This document shows positions 37,501 to 49,080 of a stretch of DNA of 64,000 nt, piece by piece. The stretch comes from Malus domestica (Eukaryota > Streptophyta > Magnoliopsida > Rosales > Rosaceae). Made by a program: the position numbers and the translations under genes. The notes beneath the pieces were generated by a model that saw only the letters and a list, made by a program, of their open reading frames with translations, did no database searches and was not told where the DNA came from. Each line of letters begins with the position of its first letter. Positions within the stretch are counted from its first letter, which is position 1. Location of the stretch: positions 3,727,501 to 3,791,500 of the forward strand of contig NC_091673.1 in NCBI RefSeq assembly GCF_042453785.1, given 5' to 3'.

Positions 37501-38627
37501 AGATTTTTCTTCAAATTCGGTACATACCGAACACCTGTCAACTCTTTAACCATGCCATCATGCAACTTCAAACGAACTGTACCAATCCCTTTTGTTGTGC
37601 ACGGATTGTCATCTCCCATGAACACAACGCCACCATCAAACTCTTTCAAGCTTGAAAACCAATCCTTGTGAGGAGTCATATGATGAGTACAACCCGTATC
37701 CAACACCCATTTAGTAGCACAATCAAATGATGAGGAAGTGGTTAAAGCAAAATCAAAAACATCTGTTTCAACCTCAGCAACATTGGCTTCAGAACTTTCT
37801 TTTCCTTTGGTCTTCAACTTAGGCATTCTTTCTTCCAATGGCCCTTATTATGACAAAAGGCACATTCATCCCTTTCCAAAGGTTTTCTACCTTTAGAGTT
37901 TCCTCTAGGTCGAGACTGTGATTTTTTTTCTACTAGAAGATGATCTTCTCTCCGATGATCTACCTCTAACAAATAAAGCTTTGGAGGTATTATCATGATT
38001 TTTATCTCTATGCCTCATTTCATAATTCATCAAGGCATTTGACACATCTTCAAATTTCACAGTTTCTTTACCATGCATAATAGTGGTAACAAAATGCTCA
38101 TAAGAGTCCGGCAAGGAATTCAACAATATTAAGGCCTTATCTTCATCCTTAATATCCTCATCTAAATTTAACAAGTCGGCAATCAACTTATTAAAAACAT
38201 CAAGGTATCTAATCATTTTTGTACCTTCTTTGTATTGAAAGCGGTAGAGCTTTTTCTTCAAGTGTAGCCGGTTCTCTGCATTCTTCTTCATATACTTGTC
38301 TTCCAATTTTTGTCACAACACACTTGCTACCGTCTCCCACATCACAAAATACTTCTGAGTTTTTGCAAGGCTCAACCGAATTAAAGAGCAAGCCAACAAA
38401 TTTAATTTTTCCCATTCCGGCTTCGACATAGCTTCCGGCTTCTCTCCCAAAGCGGCAAGTAGATCTTGTTGAGCCAACACATCTTTGACCTCACATTGCC
38501 ACATCCCGAAATTGTTTGTGCCATCAAACTTTTCCACTTCGAACTTTGCATTTTCCACCGTAGTTCTTGCAAACCCGAAGCTGCTTCCAAAAGGATTTTC
38601 ATCTTGCCCGTCTGACATCTTTGGCAA
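34587..38627 (-). pseudogene. Copia 1 gag-pol, disrupted near its start
   Basis: Reading on the minus strand from MPKMSDGQDENPFG: gag, CCHC knuckle (CAFCHNKGHWKKEC), protease (WVLDTGCTHHMT), integrase with SDVWGPTK, RSDNGGEY and NGVAERLN, reverse transcriptase with YVDDM, and RNase H ending HYDSQSAIYL and onward. From 37838 to 34587 the frame is open for 1083 codons, covering protease through RNase H. Upstream there is a TGA for Trp at about 38314 (in VASVL-stop-QKLEDK), one extra A in a run near 37928 and one lost base near 37832. The last two compensate, so the total length equals that of copia 2 (4041 nt). Gag is therefore truncated. Confidence 0.92.
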
Positions 38628-38667
38628 CTAAACAGTACCCAAGAGCAACCAGTGTTCTGATACCAAT

Positions 38668-39333
38668 TGTTGTGCTAGGATATCACCAAACCCATTGGAA
38701 GCAACTCAAGCTAACCCACAAGAAATTTATCAAATGAAAATGCAAGAACAAAATCTTAAAGACACCAAGATTTTAACGAGGTTCCTCAACAGTCAGTGTA
38801 ACTGGAGTACGTCCTCGGAGCAGTAGGAGCTCACCCAATAATCCACTATCAACCAAATGAGAGTTTACAAAGTGTTGGCAATCTCACAACCCAAATAACC
38901 CAATACACCCAATAACTCTCACACACTAAAGAAACAAATAGAGAAAGAAATATAGTGATTAATTTCTTCTCTATACAAAGCTCAAAGCTATTACAACAAT
39001 AAAACTTTGATGGAGTGAGAACTAACCAAGAAAGAAAATCACCTTTCTTTCTTATATGGGAGCTGCGTACCTCTCTTCTTCTTTCTGCTGCTCCCTTCTA
39101 ATTTTTTTCTTCTATGCGACAACCTTTCTCCCACACCAAAAGGCAGCTATTGCTGCTAGTTAAAAACCAAAGAGTCTCGTGACTTCTCACATGGACCAAA
39201 GAAAAAACTTTAGACAAATTTCACTTTTCTTTTCCCCAAAACAAGGAAACATAATCATGTTGTCCTTTCCCTTTTTTTTTTCTTTTGGTTTGTTTATTAG
39301 GAAAGGTGATGGCCACTTGGCCACAATTCAACA
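38668..39333 (-). repeat. Copia 1, 5' LTR
   Basis: Partner of 33779-34445, next to the PBS on the minus strand. Confidence 0.93.
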
Positions 39334-40287
39334 AAAAGTTGCACGTCCTGTCCCCACAACTGAGGATCAAAATGAAGTGGTGAAATTGGGATCACCAAGT
39401 GGAGGTTAGCAGGAAGAACAAGCCTTCCCAGCCTAGTTTCCTTTTCAACTTTCCTATTGACAAGGGAAAGAACAGGAGGATATAACCTCAGAGACTCGTT
39501 CACGATCATAGTCATATGCACTCATGAAAATGAAGAAATCAGGATTTGAAACTTAAATTAAGCATTTCTGCACTTAGAAAAGCATTTCATTGAATTCTTG
39601 ACTTTCTTACTGTTTTGAGATTGGAAATGCCATTGGGATCTGGAGTTTGTTTGCCGAAAAATTGCTGGACCTCCTTTCTTGCTTTCTCCTGCCATTCCGG
39701 ATGGAGTGCCAAAAGAAAGACTGTCTAAGCTAGCATTGTGCCAGTACTTTCGTGTCCAGCCAAGTAAAATGTTTTGCACTCGTCAACCAAATCTTCCATT
39801 GAAATCCCTTGGTTATCATTGGTATCGTGATGAGCCTTTAAAAGTTGTCCAAGGAAATCACTCCCAAAGTTGTTTGCTTCTCGATTTATTGGGTTCCTTT
39901 CTCTTCTTTTAACAATCTCCATTAGGGAGTCCCTTATTCCTTTCTCAAGCTTCTGAAATTCAATCTCACTGCGGCTTTTAACAAACTTACTGCAATATTG
40001 ATTCACTAAACGTTACCCAATGCCAGGAAATATTTTTTATTTTCACTAGTAATAAGGATTGAGGTCCAGGTAAAAGGAAGTCACCTGATGCCAGGAAACC
40101 CGGGTCTGAATGAACTTGAAAATGTTAAAGCAGATAACTTCAATAACATGTCAAAAATGTTCTTCCCTTCTACGTAGCTGCTACCAAAAGTTGTCCTAGA
40201 AATCACTTCTGAAGTTAACAACCGAAATTCTTCAAACACCTCAACCTCCTCGCCTTCATGAATTTTCCACCTTTCTAGCATTGTCTC

Positions 40288-40934
40288 TGTTGGAGTATGT
40301 GGCCAAGTGGCCAACTTTTGGCTATAAAAAATTATAAAGAAAAAAGGTGGACAACCACTTCCTTGTTTTGGGAAGAAAAAAAGGGTTGCTTTTCTCTTTT
40401 ACCACCCGTGACTTTGGTTCTTAATAATTGTGAGGTTGGTTGCCTTTGGGAGTAATTGTGAGAAAGAGAAGCAGCCCATTTCGGTTTTGAAGAGAGGGAG
40501 ATAGAGAGCATCAGAAAATAAAGGGTGCTGCATCTCCTCTTTGAAGGGAAGAAGAAAGTGCTCCTCTTCAATTGGTTAGTAATTATCCATCAAAGTAGTT
40601 GTTGTTATAATAGCTTTAAGTTATATGTATAGAGAAGAAATTATTCATTCTATTTCTTTCTCTATTTGTATCTTTGGTGTGTGTGAGTTATTGGGTGTAT
40701 TGGGCTTTTGGGTTGTGAGATTGCCAATACTTTGTAAACTCCCATTTGGTTGATAGTGAATTATTGGGTGAGCTCCTACTGCTCCGAGGACGTACTCCAG
40801 TTACACTAACTGTGGAGGAACCTCGTTAAAATCTTGGTGTCTTTAATATTTTGTTCTTGCATTTTCATTTGATAAATTTCCTGTGGGTTAGCTTGAGTTG
40901 GTTCCAACGGGTTTGGTGCTATCCTAGCACAACA
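40288..40934 (+). repeat. Copia 2, 5' LTR
   Basis: TGTTGGAGTATG to CTAGCACAACA. The last roughly 300 bases (R-U5 side) are nearly the same as in copia 1, while the first half is different. Confidence 0.93.
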
Positions 40935-40974
40935 ATTGGTATCAGAGCACTGGTTGCTCTTGGGTACTGTCTAG

Positions 40975-43900
40975 TTGCCAAAGATGTCAGACGGGCAACA
41001 TGAGAATCCTTTTGGAAGCAGCTCCGGGTTTGCAAGAACTACGGTGCAAAATGCAAAGTTCGAAGTGGAAAAGTTTGATGGCACAAACAAGTTCGGGATG
41101 TGGCAATGTGAGGTCAAAGATGTGTTGGCTCAACAAGATCTACTTGCCGCTTTGGGAGAGAAGCCGGAAGCTATGTCGAAGCCGGAATGGGGAAAATTAA
41201 ATTTGTGGGCTTGCTCTTCAATTCGGTTGTGCCTTGCAAAAACTCAGAAGTATTTTGTGATGCGGGAGACATTAGCAAGTGCGTTGTGGCAAAAATTGGA
41301 AGACAAGTATATGTCAAAGAGTGCAGAAAACCGGTTACACTTGAAGAAAAAGCTCTACCGCTTCCAATACAAAGAAGGTACAAAAATGATTAGACACCTT
41401 GATGCTTTTAATAAGTTGATTGCCGACTTGTTAAATTTAGATGAGGATATTAAGGATGAAGATAAGGCCTTAATATTGTTGAATTCATTGCCGGACTCTT
41501 ATGAGCATTTTGTTACCACTATTATGTATGGTAAAAAAACTGTGAAATTTGAAGATGTGTCAAATGCCTTGATGAATTATGAAATGAGGCATAGAGATAA
41601 AAATCATGATAGTACCTCTGAAGCTTTATTTGTTAGAGGTAGATCATCGGAGAGAAGATCATCTTCTAGTAGGAAAAAATCACAGTCTCGACCTAGAGGA
41701 AACTCTAAAGGTAGAAAACCTTTGGAAAGGGATGAATGTGCCTTTTGTCGTAATAAGGGTCATTGGAAGAAAGATTGTCCTAAGTTGAAGACCAAAGGAA
41801 AAGAAAGTTCTGAAGCCAGTGTTGCTGAGGTTGAAACAGATTTTGTTGATTTTGCTTTAACCACTTCCTCATCATTTGATTGTGCTACTAAATGGGTGTT
41901 GGATACGGGTTGTACTAATCATATGACTCCTCACAAGAATTGGTTTTCAAGCTTGAAAGAGTTTGATGGTGGCGTTGTGTTCATGGGAGATGACAATCCT
42001 TGCACAACAAAAGGGATTGGTAAAGTTCATTTGAAGTTGCATGATGGCATGGTTAAAGAGTTGACAGGTGTTCGGTATGTACCGAATTTGAAGAAAAATC
42101 TTATTTCTTTGGGTACTTTGGAATCCAAGGGCTTCAGATTTCATTCAGATGGACAGACATTGAAAGTTACTTATGGTGCACTTGTTGTGATGAAAGCTCA
42201 TCGATGTGGCCATTTGTATTTATTGCAAGGAAGCACTGTGACAGGTGAAGCATCTGTAGTCTCAGAAAATATGGGCATATCTGATTCTGATACTACTAGA
42301 CTGTGGCATATGAGATTAGGCCATGCAGGTGAGAAAGCTCTACAAGGGTTTGTGAAACAAGGTCTTTTAAAAGGTGCCACGACCTGTAAGCTTGATTTCT
42401 GCGAGCATTGTGTATTGGGAAAGCAAACTAGAGTGAAGTTTGGTACTGCTGTACATCAGACGAATGACATTCTTGATTATGTGCATTCAGATGTTTGGGG
42501 TCCTACAAAGACTCCCTCTTTGAGTGGTAGACATTGGTTCGTGACCTTTGTTGATGATTATTCAAGAAGGTCTTGGGTCTACACTATGAAGCACAAGAGT
42601 GAGGTGTTGAGCATTTTCTTGGGTTGGAAGAAAATGGTTGAGAACCAGACTGGGAGAAAGATTAAGATTTTGAGATCGGATAATGGTGGTGAATACACAT
42701 CTGACCATTTCTTTAAAGTTTGCAAAGAAGAAGGAATTGTGAGACATTTCAGTGTTCGGGGAACTCCACAACAAAATGGAGTTGCAGAAAGATTGAATCG
42801 AACCTTGCTTGAGAAGGTTAGATGTATGTTGTCTCAGTCGGGTTTAAGCAAGTCATTTTGGGCAGAAGCAGTTAATTATGCATGTCACATCATCAACCGG
42901 TTACCCTCAGCTGCTGTTCAGGGTAAGACACCAATGGAGGTATGGACTGGAAAACCTTCTTCTGATTATGACTATATTCGTATTTTTGGTTCACCTACTT
43001 ATTTTCATGTGACTGAAAATAAACTTGATCCTAGAGCCAAAAAGGCTATCTTTCTTGGTTTTAGTAGTGGTGTAAAAGGTTACCGATTGTGGTGCCCAGA
43101 GATGAAAAAACTTATAATCAGCAGAGATGTGACATTTGATGAAGAAAGTATGTACAAAGACTCTGAGAAGAATGTGAAAGATGTCCAACAGGTGGAGCTT
43201 GAGAAAGTTGCCTCTAATACTTCAAATCCTATTTCTGCTGATGTTGAAGCCACTACAAGTGAAGAAGTTGGAGACCATGAGGATGTTGAAGAAGTTGAAC
43301 TTGAAGATTCTATTCAAGTTGAAGAGCAAGTTTCACCTCAAGAGTCTATTGCCAAGAACAGAGGAAAGAGACAGATTACCAAGCCAGCTCGGTATAGTGA
43401 CTATGTTGCTTTTGCTCTTCCTATTATCATTGACGATATTCCATCCAATTTCGAGGAAGCCATTGAGAATGAGGAGAAGGAGAGGTGGTGCAATGCCATG
43501 GGTGATGAGATGAATTCTCTCTTGAAGAACAAGACTTGGGAGTTAGCTAAATTGCCTAAGGGCAAGAAAGCTATCGGTTGCAAATGGGTGTATGCCAAGA
43601 AGGAAGGTGCTGATGAGAAAAGCAATGTGAGATTTAAAGCAAGATTAGTTGCTAAAGGGTATGCACAAAAGGAGGGCATTGACTACAATGAAATCTTTTC
43701 TCCGGTTGTGAAGCACTCCTCAATTCGCATTATGTTAGCTCTTGTTGCACAATATGATCTTGAGCTTGTGCAACTTGATGTGAAGACGGCTTTCCTACAT
43801 GGTGATTTGAATGAAGAGATTTATATGTGTCAACCGGATGGATATATAGTGAAAGGGAAGGAGAATTTGTTTTGCAAATTGAAGAAATCACTTTATGGCT

Positions 43901-45015
43901 TGAAGCAATCTCCAAGGCAATGGTATTTGAGGTTTGATAAATTTATGAGAGGCCAAAATTATTCTAGAAGTCAATATGATCATTGTGTGTACTTCAAGAA
44001 GTTGCAAGATGGGTCTTTCATTTATTTATTGATATATGTTGATGATATGTTGATTGCCTTAAAGAATGTCGAAGAGATTGAGAAATTGAAGAAGCAAATG
44101 AAGATTGAGTTTGAGATGAAGGATTTTGGTGAAGCGAAGAAGATCCTTGGCATGGAGATCACTAGAGATAGAGCGAAGGGTTTGGTTAGTTTGAATCAAA
44201 GACAATACCTTGAGAAGTTGATTCGGAAGTTTGGAGTTCATGATTCAACCAAACCGGTTAGTACCCCTTTGGCTCCTCATTTTAAATTGAGTTCTCTACA
44301 ATGTCCTAAAACTGATAAAGAGAAGCTGCAAATGAAAAATATACCATATGCAAATTTGGTTGGTAGTTTGATGTATGTAATGGTATGCTCTAGACCGGAT
44401 ATTGCTCATGCAGTTGGCATGGTGAGTCGATATATGCATAATCCAGGTAAAGAGCATTGGCAAGCAGCTAAGTGGATATTGAGGTATCTCCATGGTACTG
44501 GAGATGTTGGTTTATGCATTGAGAGAGATGACTCTGGTATTGGTCATTTTGCAGTTGGTTATGTTAATTCAGATTATGCAGGTGATCTGGATGGAAGAAA
44601 GTCTACTACAGGCTATGTGTTTACTATGGCTAAAGGACCAGTTTGTTGAAGGTCCATTTTGCAGTCATCTGTTGCCTTGTCTACTACAGAGGCTGAATAT
44701 ATGGCAGTTGCTGAAGCTATAAAGGAGGCCATTTGGATACATGGGCTGATTAGAGATTTGGGGGTTGATCAGAAGCAGGTGGAGGTACATTGTGATAGTC
44801 AAAGTGCTATTTATTTGGTTAAGTATCAGGTTCATCATGCGAGGACCAAACACATAGATGTGCGTTATCACTTTGTTCGTGAAATTGTTGGTGAAGGGGA
44901 AATCATTCTCCAGAAGATTCCAACTAAAGACAACCCCGCTGATATGTTGACTAAGGTTGTTGGTGTAGCCAAGTTTGTTCATTGCTTGAACTTGGCTCAT
45001 ATTTTGCCTATATAA
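40975..45015 (+). pseudogene. Copia 2 gag-pol, one nonsense codon
   Basis: A single frame of 1347 codons including the stop, interrupted only by TGA at 44647-44649 (codon 1225), where copia 1 has Trp (GPVCWRS). Gag is at about 1-250, the CCHC knuckle CAFCRNKGHWKKDC at about 255-270, protease WVLDTGC near 307, integrase zinc motif LWHMRLGHAG near 442 with catalytic D (SDVWGPTK), D (RSDNGGEY) and E (NGVAERLN), reverse transcriptase with YVDDM near 1021, and RNase H CDSQSAIYL near 1273. The stop falls before RNase H, so the polyprotein would lack most of that domain. All other catalytic residues I looked for are present. The start at 40975 rather than the inner ATG at 40984 follows the longest frame and is not certain. 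Confidence 0.93.
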
Positions 45016-45157
45016 AGAAGGCGTTGAGCAGTAAGAGTTTTGGAGCATTTGGCTCGGCATGAGTTGTTCTCTTGCTAGTGTTTGGGAGTGATGTTGTGTG
45101 TTAATTGTGTTGGTTGGCTTATCATGGCGTTTTTCGGAACTTGACCAAGGTGGAGAT

Positions 45158-45805
45158 TGTTGGAGTATGTGGCCAAGTGGCCAACTTTTGGCTATAAAAA
45201 ATTATAAAGAAAAAAGGTGGACAACCACTTCCTTGTTTTGGGGAAGAAAAAAAGGGTTGCTTTTCTCTTTTACCACCCGTGACTTTGGTTCTTAATAATT
45301 GTGAGGTTGGTTGCCTTTGGGAGTAATTGTGAGAAAGAGAAGCAGCCCATTTCGGTTTTGAAGAGAGGGAGATAGAGAGCATCAGAAAATAAAGGGTGCT
45401 GCATCTCCTCTTTGAAGGGAAGAAGAAAGTGCTCCTCTTCAATTGGTTAGTAATCATCCACCAAAGTAGTTGTTGTTGTAATAGCTTTAAGCTATATGTA
45501 TAGAAAAGAAATTATTCATTATATTTCTTTCTCTATTTGTATCTTTGGTGTGTGAGAGCTATTGGGTGTATTGGGCTTTTGGGTTGTGAGATTGCCAATA
45601 CTTTGTAAACTCCCATTTGGTTGATAGTGGATTATTGGGTGAGCTCCTACTGCTCCAAGGACGTACTCCAGTTACACTGACTGTGGAGGAACCTCGTTAA
45701 AATCTTGGTGTCTTTAATATTTTGTTCTTGCATTTTCATTTGATAAATTTCCTGTGGGTTAGCTTGAGTTGGTTCCAACGGGTTTGGTGCTATCCTAGCA
45801 CAACA
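45158..45805 (+). repeat. Copia 2, 3' LTR
   Basis: Partner of 40288-40934, ending CTAGCACAACA directly before the GTCTC duplication. Confidence 0.93.
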
Positions 45806-46574
45806 GTCTCAGTACTAGCTATCATCTCCGAATGCATACTCTAGTGAAACAATAGCAATATGCAATAAACAGATCCCTTCAATAAATATAATTAACACAG
45901 TGTTATAAGTTATAAACTTACTTTTAAGCTCTCTCCATGGAAGGCATGGTTGGCTAGCTTTCGCAGTTTTGACCATTTTTCACCATCAGTTGTTGTCACG
46001 AGACCATCTCCTAACAGCTTATTTGCACTGCCTAGGGGCTTGCTTTTCTGATAAGCTCCATTTTTGTTCATCAGTATCTCTTTGCACTGCCTAGGGGCTT
46101 GCTTTTCTGATAAGCTCCATTTTTGTTCATCAGTATCTCTTTGCACAGTTCAGTTTCCGTAACGACCAACAGAGGTTGATGACCATACCAGTAGAGAAAA
46201 TTCTTCCCTAACATTACGGAAAATGACCAAAATTATTCTCGGAACAAAATTTAAAAAGAAAACTGAAGTCAGTTAAAGAGTTCGTTACCATATATCTTGA
46301 TCCATGAGTGCATATGAGGTAGAACAATGGAAAATACATCATGTGACAAACTTTTGGGCCTGCTCATGGCTTCCTTTCTCATGCTGGCAACTTCTTTGTT
46401 GTTTCCGTGGATAAATCTGTAAGACGGGCCTTTGATTCCCTGCGAGGTCATCCGATTCTGAACTCGAATCGGAATGCACCATAGTTTGTAAAACACCTTG
46501 ATGAGAACCAAGAGAAGCAAAAACAGACACACACAGATTGAAGGAATGACGTCTGGATCTCCAAACCAACTCAT

Positions 46575-46943
46575 GGTTAGTCTTGTTTCTGAACCTATAT
46601 TCTGAGCTTTTCGACACACTCCACCATTTAAGTATTGTGCTCAGTCCTCAATATAATTATTAAATTGGATACATGTGGTACTTGGTTATAAATTATCATA
46701 ATTATATCATAAACCAGCCGTCATTACTGACCACTTTACCTAATCATCATGGTGACTTAATGAAAATCAGGGTGGCATTCGTTAATCAGTTAAAAGAGAT
46801 GCTATGAAGACTTTCTCAAAGTAAGACTCTTCATGAATTCTTTGTCACCTCACAGTTTTACGTTAATTCTCGTTTTAACATTATAAAACATTGTGCAAAA
46901 AATATGAGGTAACAGAGAGTCCATAGTGAGTCTCACTTTTGAG
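46575..46943. other. Upstream flank of copy E
   Basis: Would contain the promoter of the dead copy E. No clear TATA box or other feature identified. Confidence 0.45.
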
Positions 46944-46948
46944 AGAAT

Positions 46949-48248
46949 AGTTGAATATCAGAGTGCGCAACGAACGAGACTAACAAAATAATATAAATAT
47001 TATTAAACAACCGAGAATGCCGAAACGGCTACAAAACCCTAAGAGACTACATTGTGAATAATTTTTTTCTCAAACTAAATTACAAGCTCTATTTATAGAG
47101 CAATAAACCTAAGAAACCCTAATGCGTAAATGCCAAAAATACTCTACTACAAAATCAAACCAAATCTCTAATTAATTTCCTAAATAAACTTAATAAATTC
47201 CAACACTCCCTGTCAAACTCATGGCGATACACATCATGAGGTTGCCAACAAGCAGATATGGACTGGCTCTGTTTGGCGGACAAGCTCCGTTAGGTGGACA
47301 AACAGACAGGCAGGCTCCGCAACACGGACAGACAGACAGGCTTCGCAATGCGAACAAACAGACAGGCTCCGCAACGCGAACAGACAGACAGGCAGGTATG
47401 CAAACTTGACTTGACCTGATTCTTAACTTGATTCTTGACTTGACTTGACTTGATTCTTGATTCTTGACGGCAAACTGACAAACTGGTTCTTGATTCTTGA
47501 CTAGCTAGTGTTGAAAGTATGGAAAGAACCCATCACTAAACAGACGAGATTTCCATATCTCAATTATAGTAACGAACGAACAAACACAATTATCACTCGA
47601 GTGGTCACAATTCCAAGTACTCAAATGACGGTCACAAAACAATCCCGTATAGGCCAACAACTCGTGTGAACCTAAAAACAAACTTAACCATTTTTTTCTT
47701 GTTGCCCGTGTGGACCTTAAACTAACAGCAAACAATTGTTTTTCTTTTTCCTTCTCTTTTCGATTTTTGTTTTTTACCTTCCTTCCCATTATTCTTTCCT
47801 TCTTCTTTCATGCGAACAAACAGAATCTTTATGTTTTCCTTTTTTTTCTTCTGTGCAAACAATCAATACCAAATAACAAATCTAAAACGAAAGCACAAAC
47901 AGCAGAAGATGACAGAAACAAAACTGATACAAACAAATTGATACCAACGAGAACAAATTGAACCCTAAGGATCGAACCCGCTCTGATACCAAGTTGAATA
48001 TCAGAGTGCGCAACAAACGAGACTAACAAAATAATAGAAATATTATTAAATAACCGAGAATGCCGAAACGGCGACAAAACCCTAAGAGACTACATTGTGA
48101 ATAATTTTTTTCTCAAACTAAATTACAAGCTCTATTTATAGAGCAATAAACCTAAGAAACCCTAATGCGTAAATGCCAAAAATACCCTACTACAAAATCA
48201 AACCAAATCTCTAATTAATTTCCTAAATAAACTTAATAAATTCCAACA
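46949..48248 (-). mobile_element. TRIM-like miniature LTR element
   Basis: Two 257 bp direct repeats (46949-47205 and 47992-48248) with few differences enclose a 786 bp interior. AGAAT is duplicated at 46944-46948 and 48249-48253. On the minus strand the LTR starts TGTTGGAATT and ends ATTCAACT, followed directly by TGGTATCAGAGC, a tRNA-Met primer-binding site. The other interior edge is a purine-rich TTTGACAGGGAG. No coding capacity. The interior holds two low-complexity blocks: ACAGACAGGC(A)-GGCTCCGCAA units at about 47289-47400 and TTGACTTGATTC units at about 47405-47470. Size and structure fit the TRIM class, although LTRs ending CT rather than CA are unusual. Confidence 0.88.
47285..47470. 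repeat. Two short tandem-repeat blocks inside the TRIM-like element
   Basis: The first block repeats ACAGACAGGCTCCGCAACGC-like units of about 27 bases four times. The second repeats GACTTGATTCTT-like units. Their frames (for example 47221-47409) are by-products. Confidence 0.8.
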
Positions 48249-48253
48249 AGAAT

Positions 48254-48488
48254 CACCTTAGCATTTCTCTCAATTCAATACATATGAAAACGCAGCTGTT
48301 TATTTTCTAAAGTCACCAGCTAAAAGAATCACCTTAGCATTTCTCACAGCAGAATTTGCACTCTGTATAAGTAAGAAGCTACCATGTCTGAAGGCATTCG
48401 GTTGGTAATCGGTACCAAAAGCATATAATAAAAAATAAAGGACATAATGATGTGAGAACATCATTATGAGGAGATAAATGATTATATT
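48254..48488. other. Short spacer
   Basis: AGAATCACCTTAGCATTTCT occurs at 48249 and again near 48324, a small direct duplication next to the TRIM-like element. No gene. Confidence 0.5.
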
Positions 48489-49080
48489 TGTTGAAAAGAA
48501 AAAAATGAAGGTCATGATGATGTTTGTAAAGGAATGGTTATTCTTTTACTTTGGATTTTTTATTGTGTGGTTTTGTATGGATGAAGTTATAATCCGTATG
48601 TGAGAGAAATGAAGTGTGCACCATTTTTTGTTTTAGTAGCCCATCTTTGAGAGAGCAAAGGAAGCTGCAGAGAGCAGAATACTAAGAGTAGAAAAAGAAG
48701 AAGAAGGTGCTATTCTTTTTTGTTAGTAATTACCTACCAAGGTAGTTGTTGTTATAATAGTTTTGAGCTTTGTATAGAGAAGAAATTATTCACAATATTT
48801 CTTTCTCTATTTGTTTCTTTGGTGTGTGAGAACTATTGGTTGTATTGGGGTTTTTGGGTTGTGAGCTTGCCAACACTTTGTAAACTCCCATTTGGTTGAT
48901 AGTGGATTATTGGGTGAGCTCCTACTGCTCCGAGGATGTACTCCAGTTACACTGACTGTTGAGGAACCTCATTAAATTCTTGGTGTTCTTTTATATTTTG
49001 TTCTTGCATTCCATTTGATATATTTCCTGTGAGCTAGCTTGAGTTGGTTCTAACGGGTTTGGTGCTATCCTAGCAGAACA
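48489..49080 (+). mobile_element. Solo copia-type LTR
   Basis: The right 370 bases (ACTCCCATTTGGTTGATAGT, GGTTTGGTGCTATCCTAGCA) match the R-U5 side of the two copia elements. A start at TGTTGAAAAG gives 592 bp. No PBS or interior follows. The left half is unlike either copia U3. No matching 5 bp repeat flanks it (ATATT versus CACAA), so recombination or deletion probably removed the left flank, including the end of P450 copy F. Confidence 0.75.

Larger units (their letters stand above)
33779..39333 (-). mobile_element. Ty1-copia retrotransposon 1 (Tnt1/Tork-like)
   Basis: 5555 bp, minus orientation, flanked by AAAAG at 33774-33778 and 39334-39338. LTRs 33779-34445 and 38668-39333 differ at about ten positions by eye, so the insertion is young. 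On the minus strand the PBS (TGGTATCAGAACACTGG) follows the 5' LTR and a purine-rich AAGGTGGAGAT precedes the 3' LTR. It lies inside exon 5 of P450 copy E. Confidence 0.95.
40288..45805 (+). mobile_element. Ty1-copia retrotransposon 2 (Tnt1/Tork-like)
   Basis: 5518 bp, plus orientation, flanked by GTCTC at 40283-40287 and 45806-45810. LTRs 40288-40934 and 45158-45805 differ at roughly a dozen positions. The PBS TGGTATCAGAGC starts at 40937 and the polypurine AAGGTGGAGAT lies at 45147-45157. It sits inside exon 3 of P450 copy E. Confidence 0.95.
33534..46574 (-). pseudogene. P450 copy E, split twice by copia elements
   Basis: Exons: 46574-46289, 46207-45922, exon 3 in two parts (45840-45806 and 40287-40085), 39989-39611, and exon 5 in two parts (39517-39334 and 33778-33534). 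Beyond the two insertions there are older or independent lesions: exon 2 carries a 59 bp tandem duplication (units from 46022 and 46081), which shifts the frame; exon 4 has TAG for the Trp after TGTMLA; and the exon 5 acceptor reads GCAT instead of GCAG. The oxygen-binding motif is AGHEST and the haem loop is PLGMGLRVCAG, with Leu for the usual Phe. Removing both insertions would still leave a dead gene. Confidence 0.92.

Noticed and set aside
34542-37671. Plus-strand frames of 60-163 codons
   Set aside because: Antisense shadows of copia 1 gag-pol. The same applies to minus-strand frames across 41171-45060 opposite copia 2.
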